Source of the DNA: a virus
Direction: 5' to 3' (one strand)
DNA: 33,952 nt
IMG/VR virus record: IMGVR_UViG_3300035180_001005
Coordinates: 1 to 33,952 of that record
Shown here: positions 1 to 6,569 of the stretch, in pieces
Position numbering within the stretch: position 1 is the stretch's first letter
Layout of the letters: the number at the start of each line of letters is the position of its first letter
The notes under the pieces: model-generated
Database searches by the model: none
Told to the model about the DNA's origin: nothing
What the model saw: the letters and a program-made list of their open reading frames with translations, nothing else
Translations under genes and position numbers: made by a program

Positions 1-127
1 GAGACGGTGACTGACGGCGGCGAGACGCCGGACCAGAAGCACCGCGCCGCGTTCATGAACTACCTGCGGACCGGCGACGACGGCCCGCTCAAGATCGAGA
101 ACGCATCGCTGTCCTACACGGACGCGA
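1..127. repeat. Terminal direct repeat (left copy), circular assembly overlap
   Basis: These 127 bases are identical to 33826-33952. The capsid reading frame continues without a break through the join: codon phase at 33826 equals that at 1. The copy lies inside a coding gene, and 127 is a common maximum assembler k-mer, so this is most simply the overlap of a circular or circularly permuted contig. It is probably not a physical terminal repeat. Confidence 0.95.
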
Positions 128-966
128 ACGGCGGCTACATCGTGCCCGAGCCGATGCACGCCGAGCTGATCGAGAAGATTCGTAAGAACGACCCGATCTT
201 CGGCCGCGCGACCGTGTTCAACCTGACCGGGGATCCGAGCATCGTACTTCCGTTCAAGAGCTCCCACGGCGTCGCCACGAACGCGGCGGAGACCGATGCC
301 CGCGTCGAGCAGAACGCGCCGACCTTCGCGGGCCCGACGCTCACCTGCTATGACTACTACTCGGACCAGCGCGCGACGCAGCTTGCGCTCGACGCCGTGC
401 CGAACCTCGAGAACATGCTCGTGCAGTGGATGTACGAGGACATCCAGGAGCAGGCCGGAGCCGACGCCGTGGCCGGCGACGGCGCGACCAAGATAAAGGG
501 CCTCTTCGCGGAGACCGCAAGCTACACGACCAAGCTCTCCGGCGTGGCCGGCGCGCTCGCCAACACCAACTTCTTGACGGTGCAGTTCGCGCTGCCGGTG
601 AAGTATCGCCGTGACGCCGTGTGGCTCATGAGCGGTGCCACGCTGTCTGTGGTCGCGGCCTTCAGCCATCCGGCTGCGTCGAGCACTGTGCCGCTCGCTA
701 CGCAGGACCCGAACACCGGCGAGTACAGAATCCTCGGCAAGCCCGTCGTCGAGACCGATTCGGCTCCCGCGATCGGCGCTGCGAACTACCCGGTAGCCTT
801 CGCCAACATCGGCGCGGCCTACGCCGTGGGCATCCACAGGAACACGACGATCCTGCGCGACCCGTACACGGCAACGCCGAAGATTCGTTTCTACTCGCTC
901 GCCCGCCTCGGCGGCTGCGCCTGGGACCACCAAGCGGCCGTGCTCCTCAAGAGCAACAACTCCTAA
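1..966 (+). CDS. Major capsid protein, HK97 fold (3' part; gene continues from 33619)
   Basis: This is the main shell protein of the head. Joined across the contig ends (33619-33825 plus 1-966) the product is about 390 residues, the normal size for an HK97-type capsid precursor. The N-terminal part is a charged helical region resembling the scaffold-like delta domain. It is followed by the typical start of the mature protein, with GGYIVPEPMHAELIEKI (N-arm and helix) and the segment around EDIQEQAGADAVAGDG. The GTG at position 7 is an internal codon, not the start. The gene directly follows the ClpP-like protease, as expected for a shell matured by proteolysis, and ends in front of a strong terminator at 985-1020. 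Family assignment is by pattern and context; the fold itself is inferred. Confidence 0.9.
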   Translation, partial: ETVTDGGETPDQKHRAAFMNYLRTGDDGPLKIENASLSYTDANGGYIVPEPMHAELIEKIRKNDPIFGRATVFNLTGDPSIVLPFKSSHGVATNAAETDARVEQNAPTFAGPTLTCYDYYSDQRATQLALDAVPNLENMLVQWMYEDIQEQAGADAVAGDGATKIKGLFAETASYTTKLSGVAGALANTNFLTVQFALPVKYRRDAVWLMSGATLSVVAAFSHPAASSTVPLATQDPNTGEYRILGKPVVETDSAPAIGAANYPVAFANIGAAYAVGIHRNTTILRDPYTATPKIRFYSLARLGGCAWDHQAAVLLKSNNS

Positions 967-984
967 CCAGTAGCGCCGCGCAGG

Positions 985-1020
985 AAGGGCCGCCGGAACC
1001 TAGGCGCCGGCGGCCCTTTT
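985..1020 (+). terminator. Rho-independent terminator after the capsid gene
   Basis: A perfect 12-bp inverted repeat (985-996 with 1007-1018) encloses a 10-base loop (997-1006), and the 3' arm runs into TTTT (1017-1020). It lies 18 bases after the capsid stop, inside the late gene block. It probably reduces transcription of the tail genes relative to the capsid gene and stabilises the capsid mRNA 3' end. Confidence 0.85.
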
Positions 1021-1028
1021 GCGTCTTT

Positions 1029-1050
1029 GGGTGACACGCCCGGCAATATG
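1029..1050 (+). repeat. 22-bp head-block boundary repeat, copy 1
   Basis: This copy is identical to 31190-31211 and 32723-32744. It begins GGGTGACACGCC and ends GGCAATATG. It sits between the capsid terminator and the next gene, 41 bases before the ATG at 1092. Like copy 3 it is followed by GGGACCGAAG (here directly, at 1051-1060) and by an AGGAG-type SD. The sequence is not a recognisable sigma-70 promoter and has no strong dyad. Confidence 0.95.
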
Positions 1051-1091
1051 GGGACCGAAGAGAAGCGACCCGCTGAAACAGGAGAGTGACC

Positions 1092-1289
1092 ATGGCGCGA
1101 GTACGCTACACGACGGGCCAGGGCATCGAGATCGCGTCAGACGCCGAGGATATCCGCGTCTATGGGGGGGACGCCGGCACAGAGGCCGATGTTCCGGAAG
1201 ACGCCGCAGCGCTGCTCGAGGAACGCGGCTACGCGGAGCGCGTAGACGCGGAGCAGCCTAGCGTGGCCACAGGCGCGAAGCGCAAGTGA
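1092..1289 (+). CDS. Small protein downstream of capsid, unknown function
   Basis: This is a 65-residue protein starting at ATG 1092 after the SD GGAGAG (1081-1086). An in-frame GTG at 1086 lies inside the SD and is less likely. The middle reads DVPEDAAALLEERGYAERVD, the pattern of small phage proteins encoded just after the capsid gene, where a short beta part is followed by a helix and a glycine turn. The C-terminus is basic (GAKRK). Position between capsid and connector suggests a head-completion or decoration role, but nothing in the sequence proves this. Confidence 0.75.
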   Translation: MARVRYTTGQGIEIASDAEDIRVYGGDAGTEADVPEDAAALLEERGYAERVDAEQPSVATGAKRK

Positions 1290-1290
1290 C

Positions 1291-2151
1291 GTGGAACGAC
1301 TGCGCAGAATCACGACCGGGACCTACCGCCTAATCGTCGCCACGAACGACGACGACGGCAACCCCGTCGCCGTGACCGATCCGGCGCTGTCCATCAAGGA
1401 CGGAGCCGGCGCCGCGGTCGCCTACGTCGGCACGCCGGTGGCCACGGCCGGGACGATCACCGCGGACGTGCCGGCCGATCTGCTGACCGCGCTCGACGTC
1501 TACTCGCTCATCTGGACGGGCACCGCCGCCGCGGGGCAAATGGCCTGGCCGGCGGCCCTCGACGTCGCCGGCGGTTACCTGTTCGAGGTCGCCGAGCTGC
1601 GTGCCTCAGACACGGCTCTATCCGACGTGGCCAAGTACTCGTCCGCCGCGGTGCGGGCCGCGCGCACGGCGGCCGAGCAGCGCTTCGAGACGGTCGCGAA
1701 CCTCGCCTATGTGCCCCGCGGCGCGCGCGTCGCCCTCATCGGAAACGGGCTGCAACGCATCCGCGTGCCACACAACGCTGTGCGCCGCGTCGTCTCTGCA
1801 ACGGTGGCCGGAGCCACGCTCACGGCCTCCGACCTCGCCGCGCTGACGCCGCGGGAGTGGGGCGCGATTGACCGCCCGTCCGGCTACGTGTGGGACGACG
1901 GGGCGGTCATCGATCTCTATTACGAGCACGGCCTGGACTATCCGCCCGAACCGGTGCGCCAGGCCGTGATGCTTCTGGCGAAGGACTACCTCGTGCGCAA
2001 GGCGCTCGGGTCCCGGGCCACCGTCGAGGCCACCGACGTCGGCACCTTCCGGCTCTCGATCGCCGACAAGACAGGCTCGACCGGCATTCCCGAGGTGGAC
2101 GCCGTGGCCGCTCCCGGAGCGTTCGGCCGCCGGCCGCCGCTGATCGGCTGA
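1291..2151 (+). CDS. Head-tail connector (gp6-like adaptor) with N-terminal beta domain
   Basis: This 286-residue protein starts at GTG 1291, one base after the preceding stop. The N-terminal part of about 95 residues reads like an Ig-like beta domain (TTGTYRLIVATNDDDGNPV through SLIWTGTA). The C-terminal half has the features of siphophage gp6-type head-tail connectors: a mainly helical block ending PPEPVRQAVMLLAKDYLVRKAL, then an extended tail with GIPEVDAV. Such proteins form a ring under the portal. The extra N-terminal beta domain makes it longer than the usual connector of 100-200 residues and may decorate the neck. Role is from family pattern plus gene order. Confidence 0.75.
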   Translation: MERLRRITTGTYRLIVATNDDDGNPVAVTDPALSIKDGAGAAVAYVGTPVATAGTITADVPADLLTALDVYSLIWTGTAAAGQMAWPAALDVAGGYLFEVAELRASDTALSDVAKYSSAAVRAARTAAEQRFETVANLAYVPRGARVALIGNGLQRIRVPHNAVRRVVSATVAGATLTASDLAALTPREWGAIDRPSGYVWDDGAVIDLYYEHGLDYPPEPVRQAVMLLAKDYLVRKALGSRATVEATDVGTFRLSIADKTGSTGIPEVDAVAAPGAFGRRPPLIG

Positions 2152-2155
2152 CGCC

Positions 2156-2596
2156 ATGGGCTTCCGCACTCTGGCCCCACAGATTCAGCTGGCGCTGCAG
2201 GATGCGGTCACGGCGCTGCTGCCGCCCGGAGTCCGCTGCGACCTCGGCTATCCGGTAGGCGGACTCGAGGAAGACCACGTCTACGTCGGCGGCGCCTTCG
2301 ACGTGCGCGTCGTGCGCCAAACCTCCGGCGGCGGCCAGCGCGGGGAGGAACTTGATATCAACGTGCGCACGATCTGCTCGCGCTCGACAGAGGACTTTCT
2401 CGAGGTGCAGTCCGGAGCGCTGGCGCTGGCGGGCGACGTAGAAGACGCCGTGTCCGCAGACCCAACGCTCGGGGGAATCTGCGATAACGCCTATGTGTCC
2501 GCAATCGAGGGCAGCGAAGCGCTGCCCGACGAAGCCACGCGGCAGTACCTTGTGGTGGTAACCGTCACCTGCGAGGGCTCCGTCGTGCGCGGGTGA
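2156..2596 (+). CDS. Tail terminator / tail completion protein
   Basis: This is a 146-residue protein. An N-terminal helix (APQIQLALQDAVTALLPPGVR) precedes alternating beta strands, and the stretch LALAGDVEDAVSADPTLGGICDNAYVSAIEG is typical of tail terminator proteins, which pair a helix (here with DPTLGG) with a strand. These proteins cap the tail tube and join it to the head. The location between connector and tail tube fits. The gene is packed, with 4 bases after the connector stop. Confidence 0.65.
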   Translation: MGFRTLAPQIQLALQDAVTALLPPGVRCDLGYPVGGLEEDHVYVGGAFDVRVVRQTSGGGQRGEELDINVRTICSRSTEDFLEVQSGALALAGDVEDAVSADPTLGGICDNAYVSAIEGSEALPDEATRQYLVVVTVTCEGSVVRG

Positions 2597-2617
2597 CGCG
2601 CACAGGAGGATAGAGTC

Positions 2618-2806
2618 ATGATCACACGCTACCAGCTGTCCGAGCCGCTCCACGTCGACTTCGCTCCGCCCATGGCCGGCGGTCGCATCGAAGGCGACTA
2701 CGAGCCCGGAGACCACCTGCCGGGAACGCCCGGAGAATGCGAACTGTTCGAGCACCTTGTGACGATCGGCGCCGCCTCCGTTGCCGCGCCGGATGAGAAG
2801 GAGTAG
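2618..2806 (+). CDS. Small protein before the tail tube gene, unknown function
   Basis: This 62-residue acidic protein starts at ATG 2618 behind the strong SD AGGAGGA (2604-2610). It is proline- and glycine-rich in the middle (MAGGRIEGDYEPGDHLPGTPGE) and ends in a helix-like LFEHLVTIGAASVA followed by PDEKE. The end resembles that of the small protein after the capsid, so it may also be a small head-tail joining or decoration protein. I do not recognise the family. Confidence 0.7.
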   Translation: MITRYQLSEPLHVDFAPPMAGGRIEGDYEPGDHLPGTPGECELFEHLVTIGAASVAAPDEKE

Positions 2807-2809
2807 GCC

Positions 2810-3778
2810 ATGGGTCTGCAGGTCGGAAAAGACGTCTTCGGCGTCGCCAAGCAGTCGGGCAAGGGTGCGCTGGCCGCGAACCCGACGTTCGCCCATGGCC
2901 TAACCGGCGGCGGAATCAAGGTCGATATCAGCCAGGAATCCGATCCGATCACAAGCGCCTACCTGAGCCCTGCCGGCGCCTACCGTGACAAGATCGAGGC
3001 TGGAGCGTCGATCGAGACGCGCGTCTGGCAGAAGGCCATCGGCCTCTACCTGCTCGGGGCACTCGGCAGCGATGTGGTCACCGGCACGGGCCCATACACG
3101 CACACGATCACCCTGGGAGGCTCGACGCCGTACCTGTCGCTCTTCGAAAAGAAGGGCGACGGCTCCCTGCACGCTCTGCGCGATGCCAAGATCGACGAGC
3201 TCGAGATCAGCTGGGAAGAGAACAAGCCGCTCGACCTCAAGGTCACGACGGTCGCCGGCGTGTGGTCCGTACCTTCGACCTTCACCCCGACCGTCGACGA
3301 GTCGGACACCGCGAACTACTACGTTCCCGTGGGCGGGACCTTCAAATACGACGTAGACTCCGGTACCCCGGCGGTCGCTGCCATCATGGGCGGCAAGATC
3401 ACGATCAAGCGCAGCGCGGAGGCCATCTTCGTGAGTGGCGCCATCGAGGCGAACGACGTTGAAGAAGGCGGCTGCTCGGTCGAGCTGAGCCTCACGGTGC
3501 TTCCTGACGACATCACGCTCTGGAAGAACGTCGTGACAGGGTCGACGGCCGGCACGTCCATCCAGACGACGCCGCTGTACGGGTCGGCAGAGGTGACCTT
3601 CACGAAGGGCGCCGACTCGCTCAAGCTCGCCGCCGGGTCAGTCGCTTTCCTGTGCGACATGCCCGATGCGGACCCGGCCGGCGGCTCGGCGAAGTCCGAG
3701 CTTGTGGGCACCGCCTATCGCGGGGCGGCCGCGACGCCGATCACGGCCACGCTGATCAACGGGCAGGCGACGTACTGA
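2810..3778 (+). CDS. Major tail tube protein
   Basis: This is a 322-residue, strongly beta-rich protein that should form the hexameric rings of the tail tube. Features include an N-terminal GKDVFGVAKQSGKGALAANPTFAHGL arm, as in many siphophage tube subunits, a central run of beta strands (KIDELEISWEENKPLDLKVTTVAG), and a C-terminal half that reads like an extra Ig-like domain (SAEVTFTKGADSLKLAAG). SD GAGAAGGAG (2794-2802) precedes ATG 2810. It lies directly upstream of the frameshifted chaperone and the tape measure, which is the standard order. The name is secure from context; exact domain borders are inferred. Confidence 0.8.
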   Translation: MGLQVGKDVFGVAKQSGKGALAANPTFAHGLTGGGIKVDISQESDPITSAYLSPAGAYRDKIEAGASIETRVWQKAIGLYLLGALGSDVVTGTGPYTHTITLGGSTPYLSLFEKKGDGSLHALRDAKIDELEISWEENKPLDLKVTTVAGVWSVPSTFTPTVDESDTANYYVPVGGTFKYDVDSGTPAVAAIMGGKITIKRSAEAIFVSGAIEANDVEEGGCSVELSLTVLPDDITLWKNVVTGSTAGTSIQTTPLYGSAEVTFTKGADSLKLAAGSVAFLCDMPDADPAGGSAKSELVGTAYRGAAATPITATLINGQATY

Positions 3779-3794
3779 TCCGGAAGGGGGCGCA

Positions 3795-4076
3795 GTGGGA
3801 GCCGACAATCTGCAGCGATTCCGAGTGACCGATTACGGCGGGAACGTCACCGTCGTCATCGTCGGGATCCGCGAGTTCATCCTGGCGGAGCGCAAGTACG
3901 GAAACGGTGTCATGGGCGAGGGCAACATGGACGCCCTCGGATATGCCGCCTTCCTGGCTTCGCAGCGCTCCGGGCTGGTCGAGGATGGCACAACCTATGA
4001 CGCCTGGCTCAACAACGTAGCCATGATCGGACCGGAGGAGGACGACTCGGGGGAAGCTCAGGCGCCGCCCAGCTGA
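3795..4076 (+). CDS. Tail assembly chaperone, short form (G-like)
   Basis: This 93-residue protein starts at GTG 3795 after the SD GGAAGGGGG. It lies between tail tube and tape measure, the site of the lambda G/GT pair. Its own stop is TGA 4074-4076. The -1 frame is open well past this stop and encodes a helical, charged tail, so the gene probably also makes the longer fusion described separately. Chaperones of this type coat the tape measure and recruit tube subunits but are not in the virion. Confidence 0.75.
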   Translation: MGADNLQRFRVTDYGGNVTVVIVGIREFILAERKYGNGVMGEGNMDALGYAAFLASQRSGLVEDGTTYDAWLNNVAMIGPEEDDSGEAQAPPS

Positions 4077-4231
4077 TAGCAGAGGCGGCGCTCGCAGCCG
4101 GATTCGGCCTTGACCTCGAGCACTGTTCCCCGGAGGTGTTTGCGGCTGTGGTCGACGGGCTCGAACGCCGGGCGCGCGAAGAGCAGCGTCAACAGATGAG
4201 GCAGCGACTCGATGGGATGACGGGCAAGTGA
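3795..4231 (+). CDS. Tail assembly chaperone, -1 frameshift fusion (GT-like)
   Basis: After the first 86 codons a -1 slip at the G run 4049-4053 (codons TCG GGG GAA) would continue to TGA 4229-4231 and give about 145 residues. The added segment is rich in helix formers and charge: AAQLIAEAALAAGFGLDL, then EVFAAVVDGLERRAREEQRQQ, ending RQRLDGMTGK. The frame has no convincing start of its own, only GTGs without an SD. Its stop overlaps the GTG of the next gene. Conserved frameshifting here is established for many siphophages. The particular slip site is my inference, since only the P-site GGG re-pairs perfectly. Confidence 0.7.
4049..4055 (+). other. Candidate -1 slippery site in the tail chaperone gene
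   Basis: Seven bases GGGGGAA are read as G GGG GAA in the zero frame. Slipping back one base keeps GGG in the P site and moves into the frame that stays open to 4231. Re-pairing at the A site (GAA to GGA) is imperfect, so slippage may be driven mainly by the P-site tRNA. Confidence 0.5.
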
Positions 4232-4725
4232 GCAAGGTTACAGGAGCAGGCGGGAAGGGATACTCGGCAGAGGTCCGTATCACCGGCCTCGAGGAGACTA
4301 CCGCCGCCCTGCGCGCCCTCGCTCCGGACGTGCTGAAGCGACTGAACCGTGAGATGCGCGCCACCGGCCGCCTCATCGCCTCCGACGCCGCCCAGTCAGG
4401 ACCTCCCGGGCACAAGCTCGTCTACCGGGTGCGCATCAGGCAGCGCGGCAAGAGCGCCGGCATGTCCGTAATGGCGGCTGATCGGGACACGGCGATCTTC
4501 GAGTTCGCCGGCACGAAGATGAGTAACCGCGCAGGCAACGGGCCGCCGACGCCGCAGGGGCTCGCGATGATCAACTGGCTGAACGGCTTCGGCTCTCCGG
4601 GGCGATTCCTCTGGGATTCATGGGATCGCAACAAGGATCGCGTCGAGGCCAGCATCCGCGAGTCTATGGCCGCAGCCGAGCGCGAGCTGCAGGAGCGCCT
4701 GAACGCCGCGGGGGAGGTGTTCTAA
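4228..4725 (+). CDS. HK97 gp10-like minor tail protein
   Basis: This 165-residue protein starts at GTG 4228, overlapping the TGA of the chaperone extension. The N-terminus GLEETTAALRALAPDVLKRL and the C-terminal WDSWDRNKDRVEASIRESMAAAE, together with a central EFAGTKM strand, match the HK97 gp10-like (neck or tail completion) family. Such genes usually lie before the tail tube gene. Here it follows the chaperone and precedes the tape measure, an uncommon order. The function would be tail completion or a minor tail component. Confidence 0.65.
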   Translation: MSKVTGAGGKGYSAEVRITGLEETTAALRALAPDVLKRLNREMRATGRLIASDAAQSGPPGHKLVYRVRIRQRGKSAGMSVMAADRDTAIFEFAGTKMSNRAGNGPPTPQGLAMINWLNGFGSPGRFLWDSWDRNKDRVEASIRESMAAAERELQERLNAAGEVF

Positions 4726-4727
4726 CG

Positions 4728-6569
4728 ATGGCCGTAATCGTATCCGTGTATGGCAAGGCCAACATGGAGCAGATCGAGCGCGCCGAGGCCAGCCTGCGGA
4801 AGCTGAAGGGCGAGGCCGCGAGTCAGTCCAGTGTATGGAGCCGCATGGGCTCCGCGATCAGCTCCACCGGCGCCAAGATCGCGAGCGGCCTCGCCGCAGC
4901 CGGCGTCACGCACTGGCTCATGGGCTCCGTCCAGGCGGCGGACCAGGCCGAGGTGACGATGAAGAAGCTGCAGACCTCGGTGCAGGCCACCGGCGGTGAC
5001 TGGAACGCCTACTCGAAGGCCATGCAGGACGTGGTCACCAGGCAGATGCAGATCTCCGCCTACTCCGGCGTTGATCTCAGGAACGCGCTCAGCACGCTCA
5101 CGCAGATCACCGGCAGCGCCAGCAAGGGCCTGAACCTCCTTGGCCTTGCGACCGATCTGGCGCGCGCCAAGAGCATGGACCTGGGCAGGGCCGCGCTGCT
5201 CGTCGGTAAGGTCGCCGCCGGCAACACCAGCGCACTCGCCCGCTACGGCATCGTGCTCAAGAAGGGCGCCACAACGCAGGAGAGGCTGGCGGCGATGCAG
5301 AAGCGCTTCGCCGGGCAGGCGAAGGCATACGGCGACACATCGGCCGGCGCCCAGGATAAGTTCAAGAACGCCCTCCTGGCGCTGCAGACGACGGTCGGCA
5401 CGGCGCTGTTGCCGGCAATCAACTCGCTCATGGGCGCGCTGACCGGATTGCTGCAGAAGTTCCAGGCGCTGCCGGGGCCGGTTCAGAAGCTCGTAATCGT
5501 CATCGCCGCCATGGCCGGCGCCGCCCTGATCATCGCACCGTTCGTCGAATCGGTCATCGCCGTCAGCAAGGCGATGAAGATGGCGGCCGCCGCGCAGTGG
5601 CTCCTCAACGCCGCCATGGACGCGAACCCGATCTTCCTGGTCATCGCAGCGATTGCCGCGCTGGTCGCCGTGATCATCATCCTGTGGAAGAAGAACGAGA
5701 CCTTCCGCCGCCTCGTGACCGCAGTTTGGGGCGCCATCAAGACCGCCGCCGTCGCGGTCTGGGACTGGCTCGTCGGCGCATTCAAGAAGTGGGGTCTGCT
5801 AATCATGGCCGCTATCACCGGCCCGATGGGCATCATGGTTCTGCTGGTCGTGAAGCACTGGCGCTTTGTCAAAGACGAGGCCGCGAAGATATGGAACGCG
5901 ATCAAAGAGTTTCTGAGCCGCGTGTGGGGCCTCATCGTGGACGCCTTCAAGCTGAGCCCGGCCGGCATCATCGCTGGCCACTGGCGGCAGATTCTGAGCG
6001 CCGCAGGGAAGATGTGGGCCCGCATCAGGGGCGTCATCGCGGACGCCTGGTCGAAGATCATCGGCGTCTTCTCGAATGTCGGCTCCAAGTTCGCCGACAT
6101 CGGCAGGGCGATCGTCTCGGGTATCAAGAACGGTATCTCCTGGGAATGGGGCCACCTCGAAGGCTGGTTCAAGGGCCTCATCGGCCAGCCGATCAAGTGG
6201 GCGAAGAAGGTTCTGCACATCGGCTCGCCGTCCAAGGTCTTCGCCGAGATCGGCGGCAACGTCGCCAAGGGCCTCGCGCTCGGCATCGGGGGCGGGCAGC
6301 GCATGGTGCGGAGTGCGTCCGAGGCGCTCCTGGGCGCGTCTCTGCCGGCCGGCGCCGGCCAGAGCAGCGCCACGCGCATCGCATTCGCTGGCCCGGCCGG
6401 CGGCTCGGTAGGCTCGCAGACTTTCATCGTCAACCTCGGCGGCATTCGCATCGACAACCTGCATGGCACTGACAGGCGCGCCGCCGAGATGTTCGCGGGC
6501 GAGGTGGCAGGCATCGTAGAGGCCAAGCTCGCCAAAAGGCAGCGGCTCACCGCTAGGACGGCCTACTGA
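4728..6569 (+). CDS. Tape measure protein
   Basis: This is a 613-residue protein, starting at ATG 4728 two bases after the preceding stop, with SD GGGGGAGGTG upstream. It is alanine- and glycine-rich with long helices. Hydrophobic segments lie at about 256-272 (KLVIVIAAMAGAALIIAPF) and 302-322 (PIFLVIAAIAALVAVIIILW), with tryptophan-rich amphipathic repeats between about 330 and 480 (AVWGAIK, KIWNAIKEFLSRVWGLIVDAF). Near the C-terminus is the family hallmark HIGSPSKVFAEIG. Tape measures set tail length and reach the host membrane during DNA delivery. At roughly 1.5 angstrom per residue this length would suggest a tail near 90 nm (inference). Confidence 0.92.
   Translation: MAVIVSVYGKANMEQIERAEASLRKLKGEAASQSSVWSRMGSAISSTGAKIASGLAAAGVTHWLMGSVQAADQAEVTMKKLQTSVQATGGDWNAYSKAMQDVVTRQMQISAYSGVDLRNALSTLTQITGSASKGLNLLGLATDLARAKSMDLGRAALLVGKVAAGNTSALARYGIVLKKGATTQERLAAMQKRFAGQAKAYGDTSAGAQDKFKNALLALQTTVGTALLPAINSLMGALTGLLQKFQALPGPVQKLVIVIAAMAGAALIIAPFVESVIAVSKAMKMAAAAQWLLNAAMDANPIFLVIAAIAALVAVIIILWKKNETFRRLVTAVWGAIKTAAVAVWDWLVGAFKKWGLLIMAAITGPMGIMVLLVVKHWRFVKDEAAKIWNAIKEFLSRVWGLIVDAFKLSPAGIIAGHWRQILSAAGKMWARIRGVIADAWSKIIGVFSNVGSKFADIGRAIVSGIKNGISWEWGHLEGWFKGLIGQPIKWAKKVLHIGSPSKVFAEIGGNVAKGLALGIGGGQRMVRSASEALLGASLPAGAGQSSATRIAFAGPAGGSVGSQTFIVNLGGIRIDNLHGTDRRAAEMFAGEVAGIVEAKLAKRQRLTARTAY

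Noticed and set aside
1048-1089. 13-codon frame starting at the ATG of boundary repeat copy 1
   Set aside because: No SD, and its sequence resembles the portal C-terminal tail (GTE..AG), so it is more likely a by-product of the repeated block.
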